Of a stretch of 64,000 bases of DNA, positions 1 through 15,830 are shown piece after piece. The number at the start of each line of letters is the position of its first letter. Within the stretch, counting starts at the first letter, position 1. Position numbers and translations under genes: made by a program. The notes below the pieces were generated by a model. The model was not told the origin of the DNA, ran no database searches, and was given only the letters and a program-made list of their open reading frames with translations. Source of the stretch: Adiantum capillus-veneris (Eukaryota > Streptophyta > Polypodiopsida > Polypodiales > Pteridaceae); NCBI GenBank assembly GCA_014529385.2, contig CM043947.1, positions 115,089,587 to 115,153,586 on the forward strand. The letters run 5' to 3'.

Positions 1-1
1 A

Positions 2-1983
2 TATTCTACCTCTCTTCGAAAGACAATTTATCAAGGCCACCACCGTTATCTTCCAAATGGCCATCACTTGCGCGAAGGCCAGCTTGGTCACGTTGAATGT
101 CGTCCTATGCATGTACAAGAGTGGCGTTGCCGATGGGAGCAACATGAGGGGCAACTTGTTCCAGGAATGAAACGTTTGTCCATTCTCCATACGTTGTCGT
201 ACTGGGGTGATCTACTAATTAACCATTTGCTGGATCCAATGCATATATTCAAGAATGTGGGAGAGCTCCTCTGGAAGACAATCATGGGGATGAAAGACAC
301 TCGAGCTTCACGAGATGATTTGCAGTCGGTTGGAAAGATGCCAGAGCTGTGGCCTTTCACCAATGCAGCTGGTCAAACAAAACTTCCAAGAGCGCCATGG
401 GTATTGCTAAAAAGCGAAGAGTGACAAGTGAAAAGGGTGATTTCAGAGTCTAGGACGCCAACAGGATATATGCGATGTCTCAAGACATCATTCACTCGTG
501 ACGATCAATTGTCAGGGTTGAAATCGCACGACTGGCATAAGTTCTTGCAATTCATTCTTCCAATTGCGATCAAGGGGTGTTTAACGGAGGAAGTGCGGAC
601 CTACATATACAGGATTTCAGAGCTAGTGCGGTGGATCTCTTCCAAGGAGATACGGGAGGAATCTATTGCAGTCACAAGGGCTAACTCCATTGAGGCAGTT
701 TGCATGATTGAGAAGTATCTACCCACGAGCTCCCTAACCATCCAAATGCACTTGCTTGTCCATGTAGTAGATGAGGTTGCAGTGGCAGGTACAGTCCACA
801 TCCGTTGGATGTTCTTTCTAGAGCGGTTCATGAAAACACTTAAGGGTTTTGTTCGCCAAAAAGCGCGTCCAGAGGGGAGCATGGAAGAAGGATGGCTGGT
901 GCAAGAGTCTCTTGTATTGACAACCGAATTTCTATCCGTTTCTGACCCAGAAATGCCTCGACTGTGGAGCGATGAGGAGGATGCAAGACTGGTGGGAGAG
1001 GAGCCGCAAGGGCAAGGGGTGCCGAAGAAAATGAACCTGGCCATGCGAGAAAAGATCATGAAATTATATATACTAAATTCAACGCCGATGCAAAAATGGC
1101 TTGAAAGGTACGAAGAAGAGAAAGAGAGACGCAATCTAGATTGACGGGATTTCAGGCGAAGTCGAACGACTAGAGGCTTACCCTTGCTAGACTATCTCGC
1201 TCCTCTACCTGAATTCCCTACAATGGCATGGTTGGACAAGATAGTGAGAGCAGCTCGACAGATCGGAGAACCCATATCTCTAGAAGAGGAAGAGCTGGCT
1301 ATTGGATGTGACTGGAAGTATCATACATACATGGCACTGTGGTCGCATGGAAAGCATTTCAGAACACAACAAATTGACAGCAGAAGAAACACGTTTGACA
1401 GTGGGGTAATGGTTAGTTTCATGCAAAAGAGCAGGGCCAGTGCTAGAGACACGAATGAGAGCACTAGCAACCTGGATTACTGTGGTCTGGTGTCAGATAT
1501 CCTGAAAGTAAGCTTCAGGCGGTTTGAGATGTTTTTGTTGGATGTGAAGTGGTTCAAGGTGATTACTTCTGGTCAAAATGCAACGGTACGAAGAGATGGA
1601 AACAAGCTTGTGAAAATAGATTCTACAAAGACTTGGACAGATGAGAGCGACACATTTGCTCTCCCCGAACATTGCGAGCAAGTGGTCTTTGTACCGGACC
1701 CTCGAGAGCAACAATGGTGGTTTGTGGTTCAGGTTGCTCCAAGAAATAAACAAGTATTTGAAGGGCAAGATCTCCTGGAGGAAAGTCAGTCAGAGGACGT
1801 CCATACTACTATGACATTAGATGAGATGGATGAAGGTATGGCAGAGGAAGCTGACAGATATATGAGGGATGACGCAGACGAGCCATAATTGACACTTGTA
1901 GATGAAGATGCAATGGATGAAGACAATCAGCCAGAATGAGTTGGGACAGAGTTATGTTTGCAATTAGAGATAGACGATGATAT
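2..1983 (+). pseudogene. TNP2-like CACTA transposase, 3' part, broken
   Basis: CACTA transposases cut and rejoin element ends in the nucleus. Frame 2 is open from the first base and shows end-of-Transposase_21 motifs: QGHHRYLPNGHHLR near base 32 and LLDPMHIFKNVGELLW near 230. A DUF4218 block (about 500-930) follows, with LKSHDWHKFLQ and RWMFFLERFMKTLKGFVRQK. A DUF4216 block (about 1470-1760) contains YCGLVSDILKVSFRRFEMFL. The frame is interrupted by TGA at 422 and 1142 and TAA at 1886; copy 2 reads Lys, Arg and Glu at these places. At about 1984 a deletion of roughly 400 bp relative to copy 2 fuses the transposase tail to the second gene. The family assignment is firm; activity is excluded for this copy. 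Confidence 0.88.
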
Positions 1984-2880
1984 GGTGGGGCAGAGGCGGG
2001 TACGTCCTCATCTCCGCAGCACAGGCGCACTCGCCGATCTCGACGATCGTCAGGTGGAGGTGGTGGTTGCTGTGGAGGAGGGTCCACGGATGCTTCGACC
2101 CCTCCTCGCTCACAACCCCCGTCTTACCTAGGCACACCTCTTGACACACCTCTTGGCACACCTCGGACACCTTGGGGGGCACACGATCCTAGTGCCTCCA
2201 AGCTCTATACTGTATGGGGAGATGGTTCTGTTGACATGGATACAGTCGGCACTGAGATGCGATAGTGGATTCGCCAGCTCGTGGAGCTGCAATTTTTGAC
2301 CAGCATCCTGACGTCTTGGGATCAGCAAGACAAGGAGAAAGTCACTTACATAGTGGAGACCATCTTGAGAGAGTACCAGCCTGCTCCGGGTTCTTCCGTT
2401 ATTTCGGTGCGATGGATCAAGTGTGTTGCATGGGACACCATCAAACATCAACGAGATGCAGCTCGGAAGGCTTTCAGGACTGGCTCGCCGAAGCCTTCGG
2501 GCATCCCACACGAGACGTGGCTGTAGATGAGGGAGGATGAGCGGACATCGGCCACGCGGTTCAGACAGCAGCGTGAGGCCATGCACGTACGACAAATGAC
2601 TAGGGGGACATCTCATCTTGGCAGCGGAGGCTTCGACACCTTTCTCTATGAGTTTGTGAGTTTCTAATCCAATCTTAACCAGCATTTTTTAAAACGCGAT
2701 GAATCATATATTCTTATTACTTCGATTTCTGTATAAACGCAGAATCTTGTGATGCATCAAGTTCCATCACGCGAGGAGGAGTCAGATGGATATTGCAGAG
2801 GTATCTATGAAGTACTGAATGATCTTGAAGCTTCAGGAGAGTCTGTAGACTGGGAGGCCTTATAGTCTCGCTGATCGCTT
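1984..2880 (+). pseudogene. CACTA second gene (TNPA/Transposase_24-like), spliced, broken
   Basis: CACTA elements usually encode a second DNA-binding protein that binds subterminal repeats. The reading starts inside the gene because the N-terminus is deleted at about 1984. It shows an Arg/Ser- then Gly-rich stretch, a Pro/Thr-rich stretch of repeated GTPxxTP words, a helical block with WIKCVAWDTIKHQRDAARKA, and the motif TSHLGSGGFDTFLYEF near 2605-2655. A GT-AG intron fits 2656-2742 (GTGAGT donor, CGCAG acceptor), after which the frame continues NLVMHQVPSREEESD and ends near 2863. The same intron is present in copy 2. TAG codons at about 2264 and 2524 interrupt the frame. The HLGSGG motif resembles the end of plant Transposase_24 proteins; this is recognition by eye. 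Confidence 0.7.
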
Positions 2881-3642
2881 GAGGTGAGACGTTAATATAT
2901 GTGAGTTGATTTAATTAAGTCAATATATGTGAAGTAATATCAATACTAATTTTGTGAGTTGTCCTATGTACAGGTTCGACGCCTAGTCAGTAGTGGACCA
3001 GATTTCATCTATATGCTTTGTGCAACACAGACACGCTTCTGTGTCTCTTTTTTGTACAAACAGTTAGTGTTCAGACAGTTATTGTTTCCCTTATGGTTAT
3101 GATTATTGTCATTGTTATGGTTATGGTTATCTGCATTATGGTTTTGATCAAAGTGGTTATAGCCGGTTATGGTTTTAAGTTATGGTTATGCTTTTAAGTT
3201 ATGGTTATGCTTTTAAGTTATGGCTATGCTTTTCAGTTGGTACGGTTGTCTTTCATTGGCCTTAAATCTCATGTGAGATCCTACATGGATAGCATGTAGG
3301 AGGCGTATACATGATATGGTTTTTTTTGAAAAGTTTATGTAAAAACAAAGGGAACTCTACCGAAATTTCTGCGCGCGGGAGAATGGTTGATATTTTGGTG
3401 CTGCTCGCTTTCTTGGGTAGAGGGCAGGAAGTTTGGCTGTGGCTGTGTCCATCTTTTAACTGGGCACAGGCCAGGCTACCTGCCCTTTGCCCAAGAAATT
3501 TTTTTTTTGCTATGGTCGTCGCTGTATGCGTCCTTATGCGCATCGCTAATAGCGACTGGTTTCATAACGACATGTATAGCGACACGCATAGCAATGGGCC
3601 GCGTTGATATATGCATCGATAACACCTGTTTTTGTTGTAGTG
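2881..3642. repeat. CACTA copy 1 3' untranslated and subterminal repeat zone
   Basis: No gene is visible. From about 3090 to 3235 the strand is built from repeats of TTATGG and TTTTAAGTTATGG. From about 3530 to 3642 short words of the form AGCGAC, TAGCGACA and CGCTAATAGCGA occur in both orientations, the usual arrangement of transposase-binding subterminal repeats. The terminus is TTTTTGTTGTAGTG at 3629-3642. The matching zone of copy 2 is 60,141-60,720. Confidence 0.75.
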
Positions 3643-3820
3643 TGAGCTGTTCCAAAGTTTTCACATTAACTTGATCGTAGGGCCTTGAATTCCAAAGTTG
3701 GTAGACCTTCTTTTGCTGTCATATCTGGAATTATGGTATTCACTTCTAACCCCCATTTGTCTATCACAACAAGGTTTTAAACTTTTAAATGGGGAGTTTT
3801 TTTTTAATCCATACACATAT
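3643..3820 (-). mobile_element. Gypsy element H, gag fragment left of copia A
   Basis: This segment lies between the CACTA end and the copia A long terminal repeat. On the minus strand it stays open for about 56 codons and continues the frame that ends at 34,343 on the far side of copia A. It is therefore read as the next part of the gag gene of gypsy element H, separated by the copia insertion. The last five bases, CATAT (3816-3820), are one copy of the copia A target duplication. No gag motif is recognisable in so short a piece. Confidence 0.55.
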
Positions 3821-3906
3821 TGTTAGGAAATATGAAGTAGCTAAGTAGATAATTGAGTAGATTACTTAATGGAGAGAGATAATTTACACACACAAGATTA
3901 TAGAGT

Positions 3907-3944
<38 letters not shown>

Positions 3945-4581
3945 CACGATATACATGTTTCACCCAATGTGGGATACGTCCATGGGAAAGTAACCAGTCA
4001 ATGGCTTTAGTACTTCAAAACAAGAAGTAGGTTACAAAGGGATTATACCCTTAATAGAGCTTCCGCCTTGCTTCACTCTCACCACCTCACACCCACCTTG
4101 TTGCATCAACTTCACACTATGAAATGTGTGTAGAAATGGCCTCCTTTTATAGGCCAAAAGTGCCGCCCTCTCTCATGAGAGGCACCCATGTGTAGCCGCC
4201 CTTGTGTAGATAAGTCCATGTGTGGCCGCCCATGAGAAGACAAGTCCTCCTTTGAATTCGGCCACCGGCCATTGGATTTTGCCACCGGCCACTGGCCATT
4301 GACTTCCGACCACCGGCCACCGGCCATTGACTACCGGCCACCGGCCAACCGGCCAAACGATCAGCCGATTTCCGACCACTTTCGGATTGCCATCCGGCCA
4401 TAATATTCTGGCGAAAGGAATATTCTTGGGCATGAAAATTTTGGGTTTCGGCGAGTGATTTTATTTTCCGGCGAGTTATTTTTCTTTACGCACAATGGCT
4501 TCTCCTCATAGTGGGGGCCTTACAAATGTGCGTTTTTAACACAAAAAATTACAAGGGGTAAATCAGGCTCCATACTTAACA
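3821..4581 (-). repeat. Copia A 3' long terminal repeat
   Basis: The repeat is 761 bp and is bounded by TG and CA. It contains a GA microsatellite at about 3906-3940, a minus-strand TATA box (TATAAAA, 4145-4151) and clustered CCACCGGCCATTGAC sub-repeats at 4255-4350. The adjoining minus-strand sequence CCAAGTGGGAGAT is the purine tract that primes plus-strand DNA synthesis. Confidence 0.92.
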
Positions 4582-4619
4582 ATCTCCCACTTGGAGACTG
4601 ATCTCCAAACCAAACATGT

Positions 4620-7536
4620 GACTGCTTCCCATCCTGGCTTCTTATCCTTGAATGCCGATTGAAGATGAGAAAAAGTTCAACTTCTCCTTGTTGACCATCT
4701 TTGTAAACATGTCTGCAAGATTTTCACTTGTATGCACCTTTCCTAGCTTTAGCTGTCCCTCTTCCAAAAGAGTGCGTATGAAGTGATATCTCAACTCAAT
4801 GTGCTTTGTCCCTGAATGAAAAGCTTAGTTCTTTGCAAGATGAATAGCACTTTGGCTATCACTATATAAGACACAATTTTCTTGTTTGAATCCAAGCTCT
4901 TCTAAGATTCTGTGAAGCGACATCATTTCTTTGCTTGCCTCCATCATTGCGACATACTCTACTTCCGTGGTAGAAAGTGAGACCACTTTCTGTAGCTTTG
5001 AAGCTTAGCTTACTGTTGTGCCTACCCATGAAGACATAGCCAGTAGTGCTCCTTCGAGTATCTTTGTCACCTGCGATATCTGCATCATCATACCCTTGAA
5101 GAAAAGTATAATTTCCTCAAAAATACAAAGCATTTGTTGTTGTTTCTTTTAGATACCTAAGTATCCACTTCACAACTTGCCAATGCTCTTTACCTGGGTT
5201 GTCCATGAACCTACTCACAACTCCCACTGCATGTGCAATATCTGGTCTTGTCCAGACCATAGCATACATTAGAGAACCTACCGCTGCAACATATGGAACT
5301 TTAGACATATAGGCTATCTCCTCTTGTGTCTTTGGACACATATCCTTGGTTAGTTTAAAGTGACCAACCAAAGGTGTAGAAACTGTTTTTGCATTTTTCA
5401 TTGCAAACCTTTCTAGTATCGTCTTGATGTAATCCTCTTGAGTTAGCTTTATTGTCTTGTTCGTCCTGTCCCTTGATATTTTCATACCAAGTATCCTCTT
5501 TGCAACACCTAAATATTTCATTGAAAAAGATTTAAACAACTCCTCTTTTAGGTCTTTGATGTCCTGCATGTTAACACTTGCAATCAGCATGTCATCAACA
5601 TACAACATTAGGATGATGAGCTTCCCATCTCCCAAATTCTTTGTATAGACGCATGATCCGTGTTGCATCTTATGAATCCATGATCCAACATCCATCGATC
5701 AAACTTCAAGTACCATTGTCTTGATGCTTGATTTAAACCATACAAGCTCTTCTTTAATCTGCAAACCATTTTTTCTTACCTTTTACTTTATAACCCTTTG
5801 GTTGAAGCATGTAGATTTCCTCCTCTAAGTCACCGTGAGGGAATTCCGTATTTACATCTATTTGCTCAAGATAAAAATCATGAGCAGCCACAAGGCTTAA
5901 GACAAGCTTAATTGAGTTCATTTAACAACAAGAGAAAATAGTTCATTGAAGTCAATACCTTTCTTTTGAGAAAACCCTTTTACCACAAGCCTAGACTTGT
6001 ACCTTTTCTTCCCACCTTCTTCTTCCTTAAGCTTGTACACCCATTTGTTTTGAAGTGCCAGCTTACCTTTAGGCAATTCAACCAACTCCCATGTTTGGTT
6101 TTGATGTAGTGAGTACATCTCCAATTGCATGCTCTTCATCCGTTCTTCTTTGGATTTGTGATGCATAGCTTCTTCGTATGATTCTGGCTCTTTAGAGTCT
6201 GAGATCAAGAGATGGTTGAAGGAAGGAACCTCGGGGGGTTCACTATGTATCAAACTACCATATCACGTGCGTTCAAGATATGTTTGTAAAACCCCTTATC
6301 TGTGAATTTTGTTAAGAATATAATGTACCCTTTTCTTTTAAAATCAGTAAGTTGTTTTCAAATTTGAAAAAATAATGCCCTTCTGTATATATATTTCTGT
6401 AAGTTTCAAGAACTTTAAATACCCTTCTGTTGAACTCATGTGATAGGTTACATTTTTATTAGGTGACCTCCCCGGGGAAGGAACAAACCTTTTTGGAGGT
6501 CTACTTGCTCTTGCAGATCTTTGGCAAATAGGTTGAGGCTCTTCATTTGGTTGATGTTGTTGCACATTGTCACCTTTTGCACTCCTTGAGTCTTCACCGT
6601 CCTCAAGCTCCATGATCACCTGTTTCTTTTGTTTGTTTTCTTTCCAAGTTATCTTTGTACATATTTCGTTCATTGAAAATTACATCCCTACTTCTAAATA
6701 TTTTACCATCTTCAGGATTACATAGGTGATACCCAAAGTCACCTTCTCCATAGCCAATGAAGAAACACTTTTTGGACTTTGCATCTAGATTTGACCTTAG
6801 GCTTCTCCCTATGTGCATGGAAGCCTCGCACCCAAACACTTTGAGAAATGAATAATTCACCAGTTAACCTGTCCAGGTGTCCTTTGGAACTCCCCCATCC
6901 AATGCCGTTGAGGGTGACACGTTGATTAAGTACACAGGCGTACTTACTGCTTCGGCCCAAAGCTCAAGCGATAGGCCTACATGTATGCGCATGCTTTGTG
7001 CTCGCTCCATGATTGTTCTGTTCATCCTTTCCAAAATCCCATTTTGTTGAGGTGCTCTTGGGGTTGTTCTTTGCCTCCGAATACCATTTCTAGCATACAA
7101 TCTTTCAAAAGATTGGTTGCAATATTCTCCTCCATTGTCAGACTTAAGGCACTTAACCTCGGTACCTGCTTCATTCTCCACAAAGGATTTCCACCTTTGA
7201 AATATGGAAAACACATCGGACTTATTCTTCATGAAATAAACCCATGTTTATTTTACTCGCATCGTCTATTAATATTACATAGTACAATGAGCCACCAAGT
7301 GATGGTGTACTTGCAGGACCCCAAACATCAGAATGAACCAACCCAAGTTTTTTTTTTGATTTCTCGATTTTTTAAAATTTTACTCTCTTTTGTTTACCAT
7401 AAACAAATCCTTCACAAAACTCTAAGTCCACTTCTTTCAAACCTTGTAGAAGATTCTTTGTTTGAAGGATTTGCATTCCTTTGGCACTCATATGCCCAAG
7501 CCGATAGTGCCACACTGCACTGTCAACTTTCGTAGC
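4620..7536 (-). pseudogene. pol: Copia A pol: integrase, reverse transcriptase, RNase H (broken)
   Basis: This is the 3' half of the copia polyprotein, which copies element RNA into DNA and inserts it. In coding order: the GAG-pre-integrase motif VWHYRLGHMSAKGMQ (about 7450-7510); an integrase core with SDNGGEY and QNGILERMNRT, supplying the second D and the E of the DDE triad; the linker and start of reverse transcriptase with ALQNKWVYKLKEEEGGKKRY (near 6000-6070); the polymerase YVDD box at 5591-5602; and RNase H down to about 4640. Frameshifts occur near 5700-5920, 6250-6600 and 6860. The first part of the polyprotein is at 32,344-33,595, beyond the insertion. Confidence 0.88.
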
Positions 7537-7539
7537 CAT

Positions 7540-7713
7540 TAGGAGAAAGTTGGACTCATTTTTGGGCCATGTAAGAAGTTCCACGTCGGCTAAGAGAGAG
7601 AATGAAAATGTTAAATTGTGTATTCTATGTGATACTTTTTTGCGCCAACAAAAAGCCAAAATGACATTCTTTGGTAGGTAGCTGCCGTCTTTATCATTCT
7701 TATCCTTCATTCT
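7540..7713. repeat. Element T left end with terminal inverted repeat
   Basis: The terminal inverted repeat is about 7540-7568. The rest is AT-rich with no gene. The last five bases, ATTCT (7709-7713), are the left copy of the element X target duplication; element T resumes at 19,654. Confidence 0.7.
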
Positions 7714-8197
7714 TGCTACAGACGGAAGCGTCGCGGTTGCCCTACAAAATACTCGAAATAACACGTTGCAATCCATGAAAAGCACAAATCGGCATACTTG
7801 GCACAATCCATAGCACGTATGCAACGCCGTACTTGAACAAAGAGAGACATAGAGCGGTAGAGAGAGGAAAGAAGCCTACCGGCGCACCTCCTAAAGCGGA
7901 GTGCTACGCCGACACGGCGAGAGATAAGAGGGGAGAAGAAGTACACAGACACTGGGTTCAATCTCCCCCCGTGCAAGAGTGACCATTTCCCTCTTGCATG
8001 TTTTTAATTTATAGATTCTTGAATGGTAAAAGTGAGTACAAACTGGCCAGCCCGTCTTAAATGGCCAAAGCTCATAAAGAGCACTTGAATAATAAAATGT
8101 ACATAAAATATGATATCCTTTTGAAATATCTTAGCTCAATCAAGCCTTTTCCACCTGTCACAGCTGCAATAAATAATAAGATATCAATTCCATAACA
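7714..8197 (-). repeat. Element X 3' long terminal repeat
   Basis: It begins TGCTACAGACGGAAGCGTCG and ends CAATTCCATAACA. Its partner at 19,165-19,648 differs by scattered substitutions, for example CTACAGACGGAAGC against CTAGAGACGGAAAC. An open stretch of about 86 codons on the minus strand exists in both repeats but has no coding signal of its own. Confidence 0.88.
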
Positions 8198-12157
<3,960 letters not shown>

Positions 12158-12921
12158 TGTTAAGAAATAAGACGTAGCTAAATAGATATTTGAGTAGATT
12201 ACTTAATGGAGAGAGATAGATTTCACACACAAGAGATTATAGAGTAGAGAGAAAGAGAGAGAGAGTATACACGATATACGTGGCTCACCCAATGTGGGCT
12301 ACGTCCACGGGAAAGCAGCCACTCATTGGCTTTAGCACTTCAAAAGAAGAAGTAGTTTACAAAGGGATTAAACCCTTAATAGAGCTCCCGCCTTGCTTCA
12401 CTCTCACCACCTCACACTCACCTTGTTGCATCAACTTCACACTATATAATGTGTGTAGAAATGGCCTCCTTTTATAGGCCAAAAGGGCTGCCCTCTCTTA
12501 TGAGAGGCAGCCATGTGTAGCCGCCCTTGTGCGAATAAGTCCAAATCGGACCCTCCAATCCGCCCATGTGTGGCCACCCTTGAGAAGACAAGTCCGCTTT
12601 TGAATTCGGCCACCGGCCACCGGCCATTGACTTCTGACCACTGGCCAGTGGTCATTGACTACCGACCACCGGCCAACTGACCGGTTGTTTTCCGACCACT
12701 TTCCGGCCGCCGTCCGACCATAATATTCCGGCGAGGGAAAAAAAAGTCTTGGGGGCCACCGCCACAGAGGCCCCTAAAGTTGCCCCTGATTCTTGTCCGT
12801 GAAAATTTTGGTTTCTGGTGAGTGATTTTCGCACGATGGCTTCTCCTCATAATGGGGGCCTTACAAATGTGCGCTTTTACCACAGAAAATTACAAGGGTA
12901 AATCAGTCTCCATACTTAACA
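12158..12921 (-). repeat. Copia B 3' long terminal repeat
   Basis: 764 bp. The minus-strand TATA box (TATAAAA) is at 12,470-12,476. The GA tract at about 12,245-12,266 is much shorter than in the partner repeat. Confidence 0.93.
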
Positions 12922-12974
12922 ATCTCCCACTTGGAGACTGATCTCCAAACCAAACCTGTGACTGCTTTCCATTC

Positions 12975-15830
12975 TGGCTTCTTATCCTTGAATGCCTATT
13001 GAAGATGAGCAAAAGCTCAACTTCTCCTTGTTGACCACCTTTGTAAACATGTCTGCAGGATTTTCACTTGTATGCACCTTTCCTAGCTTTAGCTGTCCCT
13101 CTTCCAAAAGAGTGCGTATGAAGTGATATCTCACCTCAATGTGCTTTGTCCTTGAATGAAAGGCTGAGTTCTTTGCAAGATGGATAGCGCTTTGGCTATC
13201 ACTATACAAGACACAATTGTCTTGTTTGAATCCAAGCTCTTCTAAGAATCTGTGAAGCCACATAATTTCTTTGCTTGCCTCCGTCATTGCTACATACTCT
13301 GCTTCCATGGTAGAAAGTGAAACCACTTTCTGCAGCTTTGAAGCCCAGCTTACTGCTGTGCCTCCAACCATGAACAAATAGCCAGTAGTGCTGCTTCGAG
13401 TATCTTTGTCACCTGCAATATCTGCATCAGCATACTCTTCTAGAAAAATATCAGTTCCTCCAAAATAAAAAGCTTTTGTTGTTGGCCCTTTTAGATTCCT
13501 AAGTATCTACTTCACAGCTTGCCAATGCTCTTTACCTGGGTTGTCCATGAACCTACTCACAACTCCCGCTGCATGTGCAATGTGTGGCCTTGTCCAGACT
13601 ATAGCATACATTAGAGAACCTACCGCTATAGCATATGGAACTTTAGACATATAGGCTATCTCCTCTTGTGTCTTTGGACACATATCCTTCATTAGTTTAA
13701 AATGACCAGCCAAAGGTGTAGAAACTGGTTTTGCATATTGCATTGGAAACCTTTCTAGTACCTTCTTGATGTAATCTTCTTGAGATAGCTTTATTGTCTT
13801 CTTGGTCATGTCCCTTGATATTTTCATACCAAGTATCCTCTTTGCAGCACCTAAATCTTTCATTGAAAAAGGTTTAGACAGCTCCTCTTTTAGGTCTTTG
13901 ATGTCCTGCATGTTAGCACTTGCAATGAGCATGTCATCAACATACAACATTAGGATGATGAACTTCCCATCTCCCAAATTCTTCGTGTAGACGCAGTGAT
14001 CTGAGTTGCATCTTGTGAATTCATTTTTACAACAGGAGAAAATATTTCATTGAAGTCAATATCTTTCTTTTGAGAAAACCCTTTTACCACAAGCCTAGAC
14101 TTGTACCTTTTCTTCCCACCTTCTTCTTCCTTCAGCTTGTACACCCATTTGTTTTGAAGTGCCCGCTTACCTTTAGGCAACTCAACCAACTCCCATGTTT
14201 GGTTGCGATGTAGTGAGTCCATCTCCACTTGCATGCTCTTCGTCCATTCTTCTTTGAATTCATGTTGCATAGCTTCTTCGTATGATTCCGGCTCTCCAGA
14301 ATCTGAGATCAAGAGATGGTTGAAGGAAGGAACAAACTTTTGTGGAGGTCTACTTGCTCTTGTAGATCTTCGGGGAATAGGTTGAGGCTCCTCATTTGGT
14401 TGACATTGTTGCACATTGTCACCGTTTGCAGTCCTTGAGTCTTCACCGTCCTCAAGCTCCATGTACTCATCACCTGTTTCTTTTGTTTGTTTTCTTTCCA
14501 AGTAATCTTTGTACATATTTTGTTCATTAAAAATTACATCCCTACTCCTTAAGATTTTACCATCTTGAGGATTCTATAGGCGATACCCAAAGTCACCTTT
14601 TCCATAGCCAATGAAGAAACACTTTTTGGACTTTGCATCTAGCTTTGATCTTAGGCTTCTATCTATGTACATGAAAGCCTCACACCCAAACACTTTGAGA
14701 AATGCATAATTCACCGGTTTACCTATCCATGCCTCTTCTGGAACTCCCCCATCCAATGCCGTTGAGGGTGACCGGTTGATTAAGTACACAGACGTACTTA
14801 CAGCTTCCGCCCAAAGCTCAAGCGGTAAGCCTGCATGTAGCCACATGCTTTGTGCTCGCTCCATGATTGTCCTGTTCATCCTTTCCGAAATACCATTTTG
14901 TTGAGGTTTCCTTGGGGTTGTCCTTTGCCTCCGAATGCCATTGCTAGCACAAAATCTTTCAAAAGCTTGGCCACAATATTCACCTCCATTGTCAGATCTG
15001 AGGCATTTAACCTTGGTACCTGTTTCATTCTCCACAAAGGCTTTCCACCTTTGAAATATGGAAAATACAACGGATTTATTCTTCATGACATAAACCCATG
15101 TTTTTCTAGTCGCATCGTCTATGAATGTTACATAGTACAATGAGCCACCAAGTGATGGTGTAGTTGCTGGACCCCAAACATCATAATGAACCAACTCAAG
15201 TTTTTTAATTTTTCTTTCATTTCCTGATTTTTGAAATTTTACCCTCTTTTGTTTACCATAAACACAATCTTAACAGAACTCTAAGTCCACTTCTTTCAAA
15301 CCTGGTAGAAGCTTCTTTGTTTGAAGGATTTGCATTCCTTTGACACTCATATGCCCAGGCCGGTAGTGACACACTGCACTGTCAACTTCTGTAGTTGTTG
15401 CACAAGATGAAGGTTGCGTGCTAACAGTACACAAGTAAAGTGTCCCGACCTTTTCTCCCTTGTCAACCACCAAATATCCCTTTGAGATCTTCCACCGTTT
15501 GTTTCCAAATGCAATGTTGTGACCTTCATCGTCTAATTTTCCTGTAGAGATTAAATTTTTGCGAAGAGAAGGAACATGCCTAACATCTGTAAGCTTCCAT
15601 TCATTTCCGTTAGCAGTTTTGACAGAAACTATACCTTTTCCGACAATCTCACAAGCTTCATCATCTCCCAAGTATACATACCCAAAATTACCTTTGGTGT
15701 AGTCTTGGAAATGTTTCTTGTGTGGTGTCGCATGGAATGAAGCCCAAAATCTACTATCCAGGAATTAGACACATTGTCTAATGAGAGAATTAGAGCATCT
15801 TGCTCTACTTTACCTGCCACATTGGCCTCC
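12975..15830 (-). pseudogene. pol: Copia B protease-integrase-RT-RNase H polyprotein (broken)
   Basis: In coding order from the right: a protease remnant SWIVDFGL (about 15,755; the sister in copia A keeps the catalytic DSG); pre-integrase CHYRPGHMSVKGMQ; integrase (14,574-15,194) with all three acidic positions in VHYDVWGP, SDNGGEY and QNGISERMNRT; a linker; reverse transcriptase from ALQNKWVYKLKEEEGGKKRY; the YVDD box in LMLYVDDMLIAS (about 13,940); and RNase H (12,982-13,377) with SWASKLQK, STMEAEYVA and DSQSAIHLAKN. Sequence between SPVVKMN and the YVDD segment is missing compared with copia A, so part of the palm and fingers is deleted near 14,020. A stop lies after WQAVK near 13,507. 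Not functional. Confidence 0.9.

Larger units (their letters stand above)
1..3642 (+). mobile_element. CACTA (En/Spm-like) transposon, copy 1, 3' portion
   Basis: The element runs off the left edge of the window and ends at 3642 with the inverted form of CACTACAACAAAAACAGGTG, a standard CACTA terminus. In order it holds a TNP2-like transposase, a second spliced reading frame, a simple-repeat stretch and a subterminal zone rich in AGCGAC/CGCTA words. Copy 2 at 60,141-64,000 is nearly the same sequence in the opposite orientation, so the borders agree between the two copies. The 3-bp target duplication cannot be tested because the other terminus lies outside the window. Both genes are broken here, so the copy is not autonomous. 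Confidence 0.9.

Noticed and set aside
3643-3820. Target duplication for CACTA copy 1
   Set aside because: The bases after the terminus (TGA) cannot be compared because the other end is outside the window.
7716-7976. 86-codon open frame present in both element X repeats
   Set aside because: It is shared because the LTRs are copies of each other; position and composition give no support for a protein.
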